A stretch of 22,597 bases of DNA from an uncultured Bacteroidales bacterium (GTDB lineage Bacteria; Bacteroidota; Bacteroidia; Bacteroidales; Paludibacteraceae), in contig CAKULK010000021.1 in the NCBI GenBank assembly GCA_934667275.1, positions 1-22,597 of the forward strand, written 5' to 3'. Below are positions 7,377 to 14,065 of the stretch, one piece after another. Position 1 is the stretch's first letter. Every line of letters begins with the position of its first letter. The notes below the pieces were generated by a model that was not told where the DNA came from, ran no database searches, and saw only the letters and a list, made by a program, of their open reading frames with translations. The translations under genes were made by a program, and so were the position numbers.

Positions 7377-8128
7377 AATCTGTTGTATTTTTGGAATGTA
7401 TATTGTCCGTGATGCGCCGTCCTGTTGTCATACTGAATGGCAAACTTCGGGCAGTGGTGCAGGCAGCGCAGACACATCGTGCATTGCTCTTTCACCCACA
7501 CCGGACGCTTGTCCTCCATACGGATGGCATGCATGGGGCACTGTTTGGCACACAGTCCGCACCCGATACACGTGTCGTCGGCATGCAAATGCTTGGTCTT
7601 GCGTTTGGAATCATACAAGGCATATCCGCACAAGGCTACAGGTGCGGGGATAGCACGGGGAATATGGCAACCCCTTGTCCGCCGTTGTATGAGCGGAAGC
7701 AAGTCCGCCACCTCCTGTTTGGCGCAAGCCACACGGTGCGCCACTCGTTGCGCGTTGGACAAATCAAACAGCGGCGTCCATATATCGGGCATACGCACCC
7801 CGAAAGACGCGTCCAGCGGGTGCCCTTTGTATCTCCGCAGGAGTCTGTCCGTCTGCCGCGCAATCTGCCCCGTCGTGGTGCCGTAGGTGGCTACCAAAAA
7901 GCAGTACGCGGTACTTGGAATGTCGCCTTGCAGATTCTGCAGCCACTCGCGCACGATAGCGGGCAGTCCCCAGTTATGCGTGGGTACCACCAAACCGAAC
8001 ACCTCGCCCTCGCCCAAAGCGAGTTGCGCAGGTGCATCCGTTATCGCCTCGCAACGTTCCCCGATGGCTGCTGCAATCTGCTGTGCCACATATTGCGAGT
8101 TCCCCGTTGCAGAAAAGTAGTAAATCAT
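7367..8128 (-). CDS. EFR1-type flavodoxin/ferredoxin protein
   Basis: The 253-residue protein combines an N-terminal flavodoxin-like domain (starting IYYFSATGNSQYVA, the FMN phosphate-binding loop) with a C-terminal bacterial-type ferredoxin domain. Two [4Fe-4S] motifs are visible: Cys 187, 190, 193, 197 (CIGCGLCAKQCP) and Cys 216, 219, 222, 226 (CTMCLRCLHHCP). Such EFR1-family proteins are thought to carry electrons in the cytoplasm of anaerobes; the partner here may be the overlapping SDR gene. Upstream on the minus strand, the complement of 8185-8192 reads TCTATTTG, one mismatch from the -7 consensus, with no good -33 box. Confidence 0.9.
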   Translation of the reverse strand: MIYYFSATGNSQYVAQQIAAAIGERCEAITDAPAQLALGEGEVFGLVVPTHNWGLPAIVREWLQNLQGDIPSTAYCFLVATYGTTTGQIARQTDRLLRRYKGHPLDASFGVRMPDIWTPLFDLSNAQRVAHRVACAKQEVADLLPLIQRRTRGCHIPRAIPAPVALCGYALYDSKRKTKHLHADDTCIGCGLCAKQCPMHAIRMEDKRPVWVKEQCTMCLRCLHHCPKFAIQYDNRTAHHGQYTFQKYNRLCQ

Positions 8129-8322
8129 TGTCGGTTCTGTTTACCGGTCTGTGCTGTTGTACATACAATTATTATGCCGCACTGCAAATAGACCTTAATG
8201 TATGCCATTTATGCAGATATCTTCCCGTACCCCCTACTTATTCTAATGTTTATTAATTATTTCTTTGCTACGTAAAACCGCCACCATTCAGCAAGGGATA
8301 AGCCGATAAAATTTGCAAGAAT

Positions 8323-8355
8323 CCGTAATTCAGGTTTGCAATTCCGTAATATAGG
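8323..8355. promoter_or_regulatory. Candidate tandem operator (CCGTAATnnAGG x2)
   Basis: Two copies of CCGTAATnnAGG lie 21 bp apart, i.e. two helical turns, the second ending 25 bp before the -7 box of the aldo/keto reductase. The promoter lacks a recognisable -33 box, which would fit activator dependence. This is inference from spacing and recurrence only. Confidence 0.4.
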
Positions 8356-8380
8356 TAAGTCTTTTTTGCTTGAATATCAC

Positions 8381-8388
8381 TAACTTTG
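8381..8388 (+). promoter_or_regulatory. -7 box for the aldo/keto reductase gene
   Basis: TAACTTTG matches the TAnnTTTG consensus. The position 20 bp upstream has no TTTG, unlike the other promoters in the window. The start codon is 58 nt downstream of the box. Confidence 0.65.
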
Positions 8389-8446
8389 CAGCCGAAAACG
8401 GAATCCATAATAGCAAGTATAAAGCAATTTCAACAACAACCGAACT

Positions 8447-9292
8447 ATGCAATATATCAAATTGAGCAACGGCATCGAGATGCCGCTATTAGGATACGGG
8501 GTGTTCCAAGAGACACCTGAAGAATGTGAACAGAGTGTAACCGAGGCACTGCGTACCGGTTACCGGCTGATAGACACGGCACAAGCCTATTTCAATGAAG
8601 AAAGTGTGGGTAAGGCTATCGCCCAAAGCGGTGTACCGCGCCGGGACATCTTCCTTGTGACCAAAGTGTGGATTTCCAATGCGGGTGAGGAGAAAGCCGC
8701 AGCAAGCATAGACGAGAGTCTGCGCAAGTTGCAGACCGATTATATCGACTTGTTGCTTATCCACCAGGCGTATGGCGATGTGTTCGGTACGTGGCGTGCC
8801 ATGGAGCGTGCCTACCGCGAGGGCAAAGTGCGTGCCATAGGTGTGAGCAATTTCCAGGCAGGTCGTTTCTTCGACTTTGCGCACTATGTGGATACCAAGC
8901 CGATGGTGAACCAATTGCAATGCAATCCCTTGGTGCAGCAACAGGACATACAGCCGTTGCTGGCGGATTTCGGTACGAAGATGATGGCATGGGGACCTCT
9001 CGGCGGGCAAGGCGCGGAAGGCGTGGTAAAGAGTCCAGTACTGGCTGCCATCGGCGGGAAATACGGCAAGACCGCCGCACAAGTGGCATTGCGTTGGCTT
9101 GTACAACGCGGTATCGTAGCCATACCCAAAAGTGTACATGCCGAGCGTATGCAGCAGAACTTCGACATCTTCGATTTTGCATTGACCGAAGATGATATGC
9201 AGCAGATATCCGCACTCAACCAACACGACAGCGGCACCGTCCCATTCACTGACCCGCAGTTTGTCAAATATCTGATTGAGACCTACGGATAA
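8447..9292 (+). CDS. Aldo/keto reductase
   Basis: The 281-residue protein is an NADPH-dependent aldo/keto reductase of the 2,5-diketo-D-gluconate reductase-like group. The catalytic tetrad is visible: D43 (LIDTAQ), Y48, K73 (VTKVW) and H106 (LLLIHQAYGD). The family signature GVSNFQ and the C-terminal cofactor motif IPKSVHAERMQQN are also present. Length is normal for soluble members. It stands alone, with its own promoter and a strong terminator, and has two candidate operator copies upstream, suggesting independent regulation, perhaps by carbonyl or redox stress. The natural substrate is not predictable. Confidence 0.95.
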   Translation: MQYIKLSNGIEMPLLGYGVFQETPEECEQSVTEALRTGYRLIDTAQAYFNEESVGKAIAQSGVPRRDIFLVTKVWISNAGEEKAAASIDESLRKLQTDYIDLLLIHQAYGDVFGTWRAMERAYREGKVRAIGVSNFQAGRFFDFAHYVDTKPMVNQLQCNPLVQQQDIQPLLADFGTKMMAWGPLGGQGAEGVVKSPVLAAIGGKYGKTAAQVALRWLVQRGIVAIPKSVHAERMQQNFDIFDFALTEDDMQQISALNQHDSGTVPFTDPQFVKYLIETYG

Positions 9293-9315
9293 CCCGTTCC
9301 GTATCATAGAACAAC

Positions 9316-9343
9316 GCCCGATAAAGCGAATACTTTATCGGGC
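9316..9343. terminator. Bidirectional hairpin terminator
   Basis: GCCCGATAAAG (9316-9326) and CTTTATCGGGC (9333-9343) form a perfect 11-bp stem with a 6-nt loop. It lies 23 nt after the aldo/keto reductase stop and 57 nt from the end of the convergent ZinT-like gene, so it probably serves both. The following T content is modest. Confidence 0.8.
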
Positions 9344-9400
9344 ATTGCCGTGTTTCAGAATAATGTCACTGGAGGGAATAGCAAGTATGGCAAACAGGGG

Positions 9401-10084
9401 CTATTCTGCGCTGCCGAGGTTCTCGCCGACGAAGAGGATAATGCTCTTTTCCCACTCGTCCGGGTGGTTCTCGCGCACGCCCGATGCCATCCAATAGGCA
9501 TACTTGCCGCTCATCAACAGACCGAGTTGAGTGCGGTCGTTGCCATAGCGGAACTCGATATGGTAGGTCTCTGCGGGCGAATCGGGACGGAACCAGAAAT
9601 AGCGGAATGCGTCCTCCTGACGGTCTGCGCTCTCAAAGAGCCAGTTGCCGTCCGTATCCTGCTCCACAAACGCATATTTGTGGGAAAATACTTTGCGCCC
9701 ATGCGCGTCATAGCCCGAGATACGGTTGCCCTTAAAAACGAATTTCCGGACACCCTGCAAGAACGCACAGCAGAACTGCATTCCGCCGTTCTGCGCATAG
9801 TAGCGGACGGCTTCTTCGCCCGTCTTGTTACCCAAACAGGCTGCGGTCAGTTGCCCGACTGCGGCATCGGCTTGGGCTTCACCGACATACTTTGCCGCCT
9901 CGTTGTGCCACAACGCAGCATACTGCGGATTGAGGCAGGTTGCCTCGGTAAACAACTCGAGATACGTTCCTTGCAGGCTCTTCAGATACGCTTCGCCCTG
10001 CGCCTGTGCCGTCTCTGCCGACACGCTCCATACGGACAAAAACAGCAACAGGGTTGCCATCGCCGCCATTTTAATTTTCTTCAT
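9401..10084 (-). CDS. ZinT/AdcA-domain-like exported protein
   Basis: The 227-residue product has a Sec signal peptide (about residues 1-24, ending VSAETAQA) and then resembles the lipocalin-like ZinT (YodA) metal-binding domain. Similar segments are KFVFKGNRISGYDAHGRKVFS, the strand FEGAD-like LFESAD, and the C-terminal YFWFRPDSPAETYHIEFRYG, which parallels the ZinT segment bearing metal-binding HxH. Only the second His is kept here (YHIEF), so metal binding may be altered. ZinT proteins help zinc or cadmium handling in the periplasm. An upstream in-frame ATG at 10108 would add eight residues and spoil the signal peptide. No zinc transporter is adjacent. The family assignment is from remembered motifs and is moderately sure. 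Confidence 0.68.
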   Translation of the reverse strand: MKKIKMAAMATLLLFLSVWSVSAETAQAQGEAYLKSLQGTYLELFTEATCLNPQYAALWHNEAAKYVGEAQADAAVGQLTAACLGNKTGEEAVRYYAQNGGMQFCCAFLQGVRKFVFKGNRISGYDAHGRKVFSHKYAFVEQDTDGNWLFESADRQEDAFRYFWFRPDSPAETYHIEFRYGNDRTQLGLLMSGKYAYWMASGVRENHPDEWEKSIILFVGENLGSAE

Positions 10085-10127
10085 ATTGCTTTGATTTATT
10101 GTTTGCATAGTGGCTGAAAAAACGCTG

Positions 10128-10158
10128 CAAAATTACGCCAGTTTCCCCATTCTTCCAA
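10128..10158 (-). promoter_or_regulatory. Promoter for the ZinT-like gene
   Basis: On the minus strand a -33 TTG (complement of 10156-10158) and a -7 box TAATTTTG (complement of 10128-10135) are separated by 20 bp. The start codon is 43 nt downstream of the -7 box. Confidence 0.7.
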
Positions 10159-10204
10159 TCCCCAAAGGCAGGGATTTTCTGTCACCGCACAAACCACGCC
10201 AATC

Positions 10205-10237
10205 GTTATAGGATAGTTATAGGATGGTTATATAGGT
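10205..10237. repeat. 11-bp tandem array, 3 units (opposite orientation)
   Basis: Three 11-bp units start at 10205, 10216 and 10227; the first two are GTTATAGGATA and GTTATAGGATG. On the minus strand they read TATCCTATAAC and CATCCTATAAC, matching the YATCC start of the other 11-bp arrays. The array sits between two divergent promoters. Confidence 0.75.
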
Positions 10238-10265
10238 ACAGGCAAAGGATAGAATTTCTGCTTTA

Positions 10266-10297
10266 TTTGTGTAATTCACGGAAAATATGTAACTTTG
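10266..10297 (+). promoter_or_regulatory. Promoter for nitroreductase-prmA-mnmE
   Basis: A full match to consensus: -33 TTTG at 10266-10269, 20-bp spacer, -7 TAACTTTG at 10290-10297. The start codon is 20 nt further on. Confidence 0.85.
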
Positions 10298-10316
10298 CAC
10301 CCTAATAATATAGGTA

Positions 10317-10937
10317 ATGAAAAAGTTATTATTCCTTGCGCTGCTGAGCGGGATGCTCATCAGTTGCGGTCAAAACACCGAAAAGACTATGCCACAGGAG
10401 ACAACAAATACGCAAACAGAGGCGGTACTCAACGCCATCCAAACCCGTGCTTCCATTCGCAAGTTCACGGGCGAAAAGATTAGTAATGAACAGATTAACA
10501 CACTCCTCCGCTGTGCGATGGCAGCCCCGTCGGCTATCAACAAACAGCCTTGGGCGTTCCTTGTTGTCACCGATGAGGCATTGCTACAACGTATGGGCGA
10601 AGCCTTTCCTTTCAGCCGATGCGGCAATGGCGCAGCCTGTGCCTTCGTGATGTGCGGCGACATGACAAAGACTATCGAAGGCGAGGGACAGGGTTTTTGG
10701 ATTAACGACGTATCAGCAGCCACGGAGAACCTGCTCCTTGCCGCACACGCCGTGGGTCTTGGTGCAGTCTGGACGGGTGTCTATCCGAGCCGCGAGCGTA
10801 CCGCACAGGTACAGGAACTCTTGGGTTTGCCCGAGTATATCATCCCGATGTGCATTGTTCCCGTAGGCATTCCCGCAGAGCAACCTGCTGTAAAGCAGAA
10901 GTTTAAGGAAGAGAACGTCCACTACAACCGTTGGTAA
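10317..10937 (+). CDS. Nitroreductase family lipoprotein
   Basis: The 206-residue protein is an FMN-dependent nitroreductase with an N-terminal lipoprotein signal: MKKLLFLALLSGMLISC, lipobox cysteine C17. It would therefore be membrane-anchored outside the cytoplasm, which is unusual for an FMN- and NAD(P)H-using family. Family features are RASIRKFTGEKI (FMN phosphate contact), MAAPSAINKQPWAFLVV, DVSAATENLLLAAHAVGLGAVW and LGLPEYIIPMCIVPVGIP. Length after the signal is typical. prmA starts 9 nt after its stop, so the two are co-transcribed from the consensus promoter upstream. Substrate and electron donor are unknown. Confidence 0.92.
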   Translation: MKKLLFLALLSGMLISCGQNTEKTMPQETTNTQTEAVLNAIQTRASIRKFTGEKISNEQINTLLRCAMAAPSAINKQPWAFLVVTDEALLQRMGEAFPFSRCGNGAACAFVMCGDMTKTIEGEGQGFWINDVSAATENLLLAAHAVGLGAVWTGVYPSRERTAQVQELLGLPEYIIPMCIVPVGIPAEQPAVKQKFKEENVHYNRW

Positions 10938-10945
10938 AACCCGCC

Positions 10946-11710
10946 ATGCAGTACTCCGTAGCGCACCTCGCGTATTCGTTTGCCGAACCATGGCAGCATG
11001 ACCTCTTTGAGCAGTCGCTGTGTGACGTAGGTTTCGACGCATTCGATGGCGACCAAGCCTATATCCCGACCGCTCTTCTCCGTGCCCGCCGCGCGGAGGT
11101 TGAGGCGTTGATTAAGGACACCCAAGGTGTGCAACTCCTATCCTTTGAGGACTGCCCCGAGGAGGATTGGAACGCCGCGTGGGAAGCCGAACACGAGGTA
11201 GAGCAACTGCCTATGGATGTGCGCATTACGCCACGCTGTGCCTTTGGCGCAGGGCATCACGAGACCACCTCCATGATGGTCGATGCCTTGGTGGAGAACA
11301 AGGGCCGCTTCGCGCGCGTGTTGGATATGGGTTGCGGCACGGGAGTCTTGGGCATCATGGCGGCAAAGTGCGGGGCAACGCACGTAATAGCGGTGGATAT
11401 TGACGAGCAAAGTGTACGCAACGCGCAGGAAAACGCCACGCAGAACGATGTCCAAATGGACATTCGCCAAGGCGACACGCCTCCCGCGGGCGAATACGAC
11501 CTGATATTGGCAAACATTCACCGCAATATATTGCTTGCCCAACTGCCCGATTACGCGAACTATACCGCCCCAAATGGAGAGGTATGGCTCAGCGGTTTCT
11601 ACGAGGCGGATGTGCCTATACTGACCGATACCGCCGCGCAAGCGGGACTGACGCACATTGCTACCCGTGCGCGTGGCGAATGGAGAATGATACAACTAAA
11701 ACGCATATAA
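10946..11710 (+). CDS. prmA: Ribosomal protein L11 methyltransferase
   Basis: PrmA trimethylates ribosomal protein L11 using S-adenosylmethionine. The 254-residue protein has an N-terminal substrate-recognition domain (about 1-90, MQYSVAHLAYSF then WNAAWEAEHEVEQLP) and a methyltransferase domain. The latter carries RCAFGAGHHETTSMM, the SAM-binding loop VLDMGCGTGVLGIMAA, and DLILANIHRNILL in place of the NPPY-type motif. ATG 10946 is preferred over a TTG at 10931, which would overlap the nitroreductase stop. mnmE follows 4 nt after its stop codon. Confidence 0.96.
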   Translation: MQYSVAHLAYSFAEPWQHDLFEQSLCDVGFDAFDGDQAYIPTALLRARRAEVEALIKDTQGVQLLSFEDCPEEDWNAAWEAEHEVEQLPMDVRITPRCAFGAGHHETTSMMVDALVENKGRFARVLDMGCGTGVLGIMAAKCGATHVIAVDIDEQSVRNAQENATQNDVQMDIRQGDTPPAGEYDLILANIHRNILLAQLPDYANYTAPNGEVWLSGFYEADVPILTDTAAQAGLTHIATRARGEWRMIQLKRI

Positions 11711-11714
11711 TAAG

Positions 11715-13049
11715 GTGAGTACTATCTGTGCCATATCCACCCCCTACGGAAGCGGCGGCATTGCCGTGGTCCGCGTGAGCGGAACGGACGCTATTGCGCT
11801 GACCGACAGCTTGTTCCGTGGGCGTAAGCCCCTGCGTGAAGCACAGGCTAACACCATTCATTACGGCACTATCGCGCGCGATAATGAGGTCTTGGACGAG
11901 GTTCTGGTAAGTGTCTTCCGTGCCCCGCACTCATTCACGGGCGAGGATGTGGTGGAGATAGCCTGCCACGGCAGCCTGTATATCCAGCAGACGCTGTTGC
12001 AATGGCTGATTGATGCGGGCTGCGAGATGGCACGTGCGGGTGAGTTTACGCAACGGGCGTTCTTGAATGGCAGAATGGATTTGGCAGAGGCGGAGGCGGT
12101 TGCGGACCTTATTGCCGCACAGACAAAGGCGGAAAAGGACTTGGCTATCAATCAGTTGCGCGGCGGTGTGTCACAGGAACTGGCAACCTTGCGCGCCCGC
12201 CTGCTGGAGTTTACCTCACTCGTGGAGTTGGAATTGGACTTCGCTGACCATGAGGAACTGGAGTTTGCCGACCGCCGTCAACTGACCTCGCTGGCACAAG
12301 AGATAGACGCTAAACTCACCACGCTGACAGGTTCGTTCCGCGCGGGCAATGCCATCAAGCAGGGTATTCCCGTGGCTATCATAGGTGCCACGAATGTGGG
12401 CAAGTCCACTCTCCTCAACGCCCTTGTAGGTGAGGAACGCGCTATCGTAAGCGATATTCAGGGTACCACGCGCGACACCATAGAGGACACCTTGGTATTG
12501 GGCGGGATTCTGTTCCGTTTCATCGACACGGCGGGCATCCGTACCACAGCCGACAAGATAGAGAGTCTTGGCATTGAGCGTAGCCTGCAAGCAGCACGCA
12601 AAGCCCTGATAATCATCAATGTGATAGATGCCACCGCCCCGCACGACACCCTCTCCGACCTGTCCGGACTGGAAGGCAAAACCATTATCCGCGTACTCAA
12701 CAAGGCAGACCTTGTCAATGCACAATGCGCAATGCACAAAGCGCAATTAGCCTTGTCGGCAAAAAGCGGGGATGTGGAAGTATTGAAGCAGGCATTGATT
12801 ACGGAAGCAGGTAAGTTGTTCGATACACGTAATGCCGTAACTATCAGCAACACACGCCATTACGAAGCCCTTGTGCGTGCCTTGGACGCCATTCGCCGTG
12901 TGGAACATGGACTGCAAGAGCAACTAAGCGGCGAGTTCCTGAGTATGGACCTGCAGGATTGTCTCACCGCTCTCGGTGAGATAACAGGTCAAATCACATC
13001 CCAAGAGGTTCTCCACAACATCTTCTCCAAATTCTGTATCGGGAAGTAA
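11715..13049 (+). CDS. mnmE: tRNA uridine-5-carboxymethylaminomethyl(34) synthesis GTPase MnmE
   Basis: MnmE, with MnmG, modifies the wobble uridine of certain tRNAs. The 444-residue protein starts at GTG 11715 with the conserved TICAISTPYGSGGIAVVRVSG. A tetrahydrofolate-binding N-domain is followed by a helical domain split by the G domain. G motifs: G1 GATNVGKS (224-231), TT at 251-252, DTAG (271-274), NKAD (329-332) and SAK (348-350). The C-terminus FCIGK, with its essential Cys, is intact. Between G4 and G5, residues 335-341 (NAQCAMH) are encoded by three 7-bp repeats. Codon context is otherwise normal and the gene looks functional. Probably transcribed with prmA. Confidence 0.97.
   Translation: MSTICAISTPYGSGGIAVVRVSGTDAIALTDSLFRGRKPLREAQANTIHYGTIARDNEVLDEVLVSVFRAPHSFTGEDVVEIACHGSLYIQQTLLQWLIDAGCEMARAGEFTQRAFLNGRMDLAEAEAVADLIAAQTKAEKDLAINQLRGGVSQELATLRARLLEFTSLVELELDFADHEELEFADRRQLTSLAQEIDAKLTTLTGSFRAGNAIKQGIPVAIIGATNVGKSTLLNALVGEERAIVSDIQGTTRDTIEDTLVLGGILFRFIDTAGIRTTADKIESLGIERSLQAARKALIIINVIDATAPHDTLSDLSGLEGKTIIRVLNKADLVNAQCAMHKAQLALSAKSGDVEVLKQALITEAGKLFDTRNAVTISNTRHYEALVRALDAIRRVEHGLQEQLSGEFLSMDLQDCLTALGEITGQITSQEVLHNIFSKFCIGK
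12717..12748. repeat. 7-bp repeat array inside mnmE
   Basis: Heptamers AATGCAC, AATGCGC, AATGCAC and AAAGCGC follow each other at 12717, 12724, 12731 and 12738, ending with AATT. Because three heptamers equal seven codons, the array is read through without a frameshift. It encodes the variable linker between the NKAD and SAK motifs of the GTPase domain. Confidence 0.8.
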
Positions 13050-13069
13050 CGGGCGCAATGCAACTGGTA

Positions 13070-13101
13070 TTTGCAAAAGTAGAAATAAAGTTGTATCTTT
13101 G
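13070..13101 (+). promoter_or_regulatory. Promoter for the lipoprotein cluster
   Basis: A full match: -33 TTTG at 13070-13073, 20-bp spacer, -7 TATCTTTG at 13094-13101, starting 20 nt after mnmE. The first start codon is 27 nt downstream of the -7 box. Confidence 0.85.
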
Positions 13102-13128
13102 CAGCGCAAACTATCAAATTCTGTGAGT

Positions 13129-13569
13129 ATGAAGCGACTGAAACTTAAAGTATTGGCACGGTTGAATGTGCTATTGGGTGCGGTATTGGCACTATTCGGC
13201 TGTGAAAGTTGTAGCATGCCGTGTTTGTATGGGACGCCATCGGCTACGTTTATGTTCAAGGGGAAAGTGGTGAATGAAGAGAGAGAACCGTTGAAGGATA
13301 TTCACGTGACAGTGAAAGGGTATGGCAATGAACGTATGAACTATCCTGATATACAGACAGATACCAATGGGCAGTATTGCGATACCATTTACGGTTTCCC
13401 ACGTGATACACTGAATGTCGTTTTTACAGACACTACGCAGGTGTACCAAGCAGATTCGACAAAGGTTGTAGTACAATGGGACGAAGACAAGCGAGACGAA
13501 TGGGATAAAGGAACATACAAGTTCGAGGTGAATATGCAATTGAAAAAGAATACGGAGGATAAGGAATGA
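13129..13569 (+). CDS. rSAM/lipoprotein-system-like lipoprotein, copy 1
   Basis: The 146-residue product begins MKRLKLKVLARLNVLLGAVL and has a lipobox LFGC at about residues 22-25, so it is a predicted lipoprotein. After CLYGTPSATFMFKGKV comes a carboxypeptidase-regulatory-like (beta-sandwich) domain with EREPLKDIHVTVKG and IQTDTNGQY. This layout matches the putative lipoproteins of the Bacteroidota rSAM/lipoprotein system as I remember them, but no radical SAM partner is in the window. An upstream in-frame TTG at 13099 lies in the promoter and is rejected. The gene overlaps copy 2 by ATGA (13566-13569). Function is unknown. Confidence 0.8.
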   Translation: MKRLKLKVLARLNVLLGAVLALFGCESCSMPCLYGTPSATFMFKGKVVNEEREPLKDIHVTVKGYGNERMNYPDIQTDTNGQYCDTIYGFPRDTLNVVFTDTTQVYQADSTKVVVQWDEDKRDEWDKGTYKFEVNMQLKKNTEDKE

Positions 13570-13628
13570 AAAAGATTAGGTTACGGGTGTTGGCACAGGT
13601 GAATGTGCTGTTGGGTGCGGTATTGGCA
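13174..13628. repeat. 455-bp perfect direct repeat, copy 1
   Basis: Bases 13174-13628 are identical to 13611-14065, at an offset of 437 bp. The two copies overlap by 18 bp (TTGGGTGCGGTATTGGCA, 13611-13628), which also occurs at both outer ends. Identity begins just after a mismatch at 13173/13610 and ends before a mismatch at 13629/14066 relative to the third gene's sequence. Confidence 0.9.
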
Positions 13629-14006
13629 CTATTCGGCTGTGAAAGTTGTAGCATGCCGTGTTTGTATGGGACGCCATCGGCTACGTTTATGTTCAAGGGG
13701 AAAGTGGTGAATGAAGAGAGAGAACCGTTGAAGGATATTCACGTGACAGTGAAAGGGTATGGCAATGAACGTATGAACTATCCTGATATACAGACAGATA
13801 CCAATGGGCAGTATTGCGATACCATTTACGGTTTCCCACGTGATACACTGAATGTCGTTTTTACAGACACTACGCAGGTGTACCAAGCAGATTCGACAAA
13901 GGTTGTAGTACAATGGGACGAAGACAAGCGAGACGAATGGGATAAAGGAACATACAAGTTCGAGGTGAATATGCAATTGAAAAAGAATACGGAGGATAAG
14001 GAATGA
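13566..14006 (+). CDS. rSAM/lipoprotein-system-like lipoprotein, copy 2 (hybrid)
   Basis: This 146-residue protein is a mosaic. Its first about 20 codons (MKKIRLRVLAQVNVLLGAVL) are identical at DNA level to copy 3, and everything from LLGAVLALFGCESC onward is identical to copy 1. The switch lies within an 18-bp block shared by all three genes, as expected from unequal recombination or duplication between copies 1 and 3. The mature lipoprotein would therefore be the same as that of copy 1, so the event chiefly doubles gene dose. Start and stop overlaps (ATGA) on both sides preserve translational coupling. Function unknown, as for copy 1. Confidence 0.8.
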   Translation: MKKIRLRVLAQVNVLLGAVLALFGCESCSMPCLYGTPSATFMFKGKVVNEEREPLKDIHVTVKGYGNERMNYPDIQTDTNGQYCDTIYGFPRDTLNVVFTDTTQVYQADSTKVVVQWDEDKRDEWDKGTYKFEVNMQLKKNTEDKE

Positions 14007-14065
14007 AAAAGATTAGGTTACGGGTGTTGGCACAGGTGAATGTGCTGTTGGGTGCGGTATTGGCA
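13611..14065. repeat. 455-bp perfect direct repeat, copy 2
   Basis: Second copy of the repeat at 13174-13628. No substitutions were seen between the two in a base-by-base reading, so the duplication is recent or maintained by gene conversion. Confidence 0.9.

Larger units (their letters stand above)
8129..8446. other. Divergent intergenic region with direct repeat
   Basis: This 318-bp gap separates divergent genes and holds no ORF I can support. It contains a direct repeat whose copies begin TTTGCAA (from 8312 and from about 8335) and contain CCGTAATTCAGG (8323-8334) and CCGTAATATAGG (8344-8355), placed 21 bp apart. The -7 box of the aldo/keto reductase gene follows at 8381. Confidence 0.6.
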
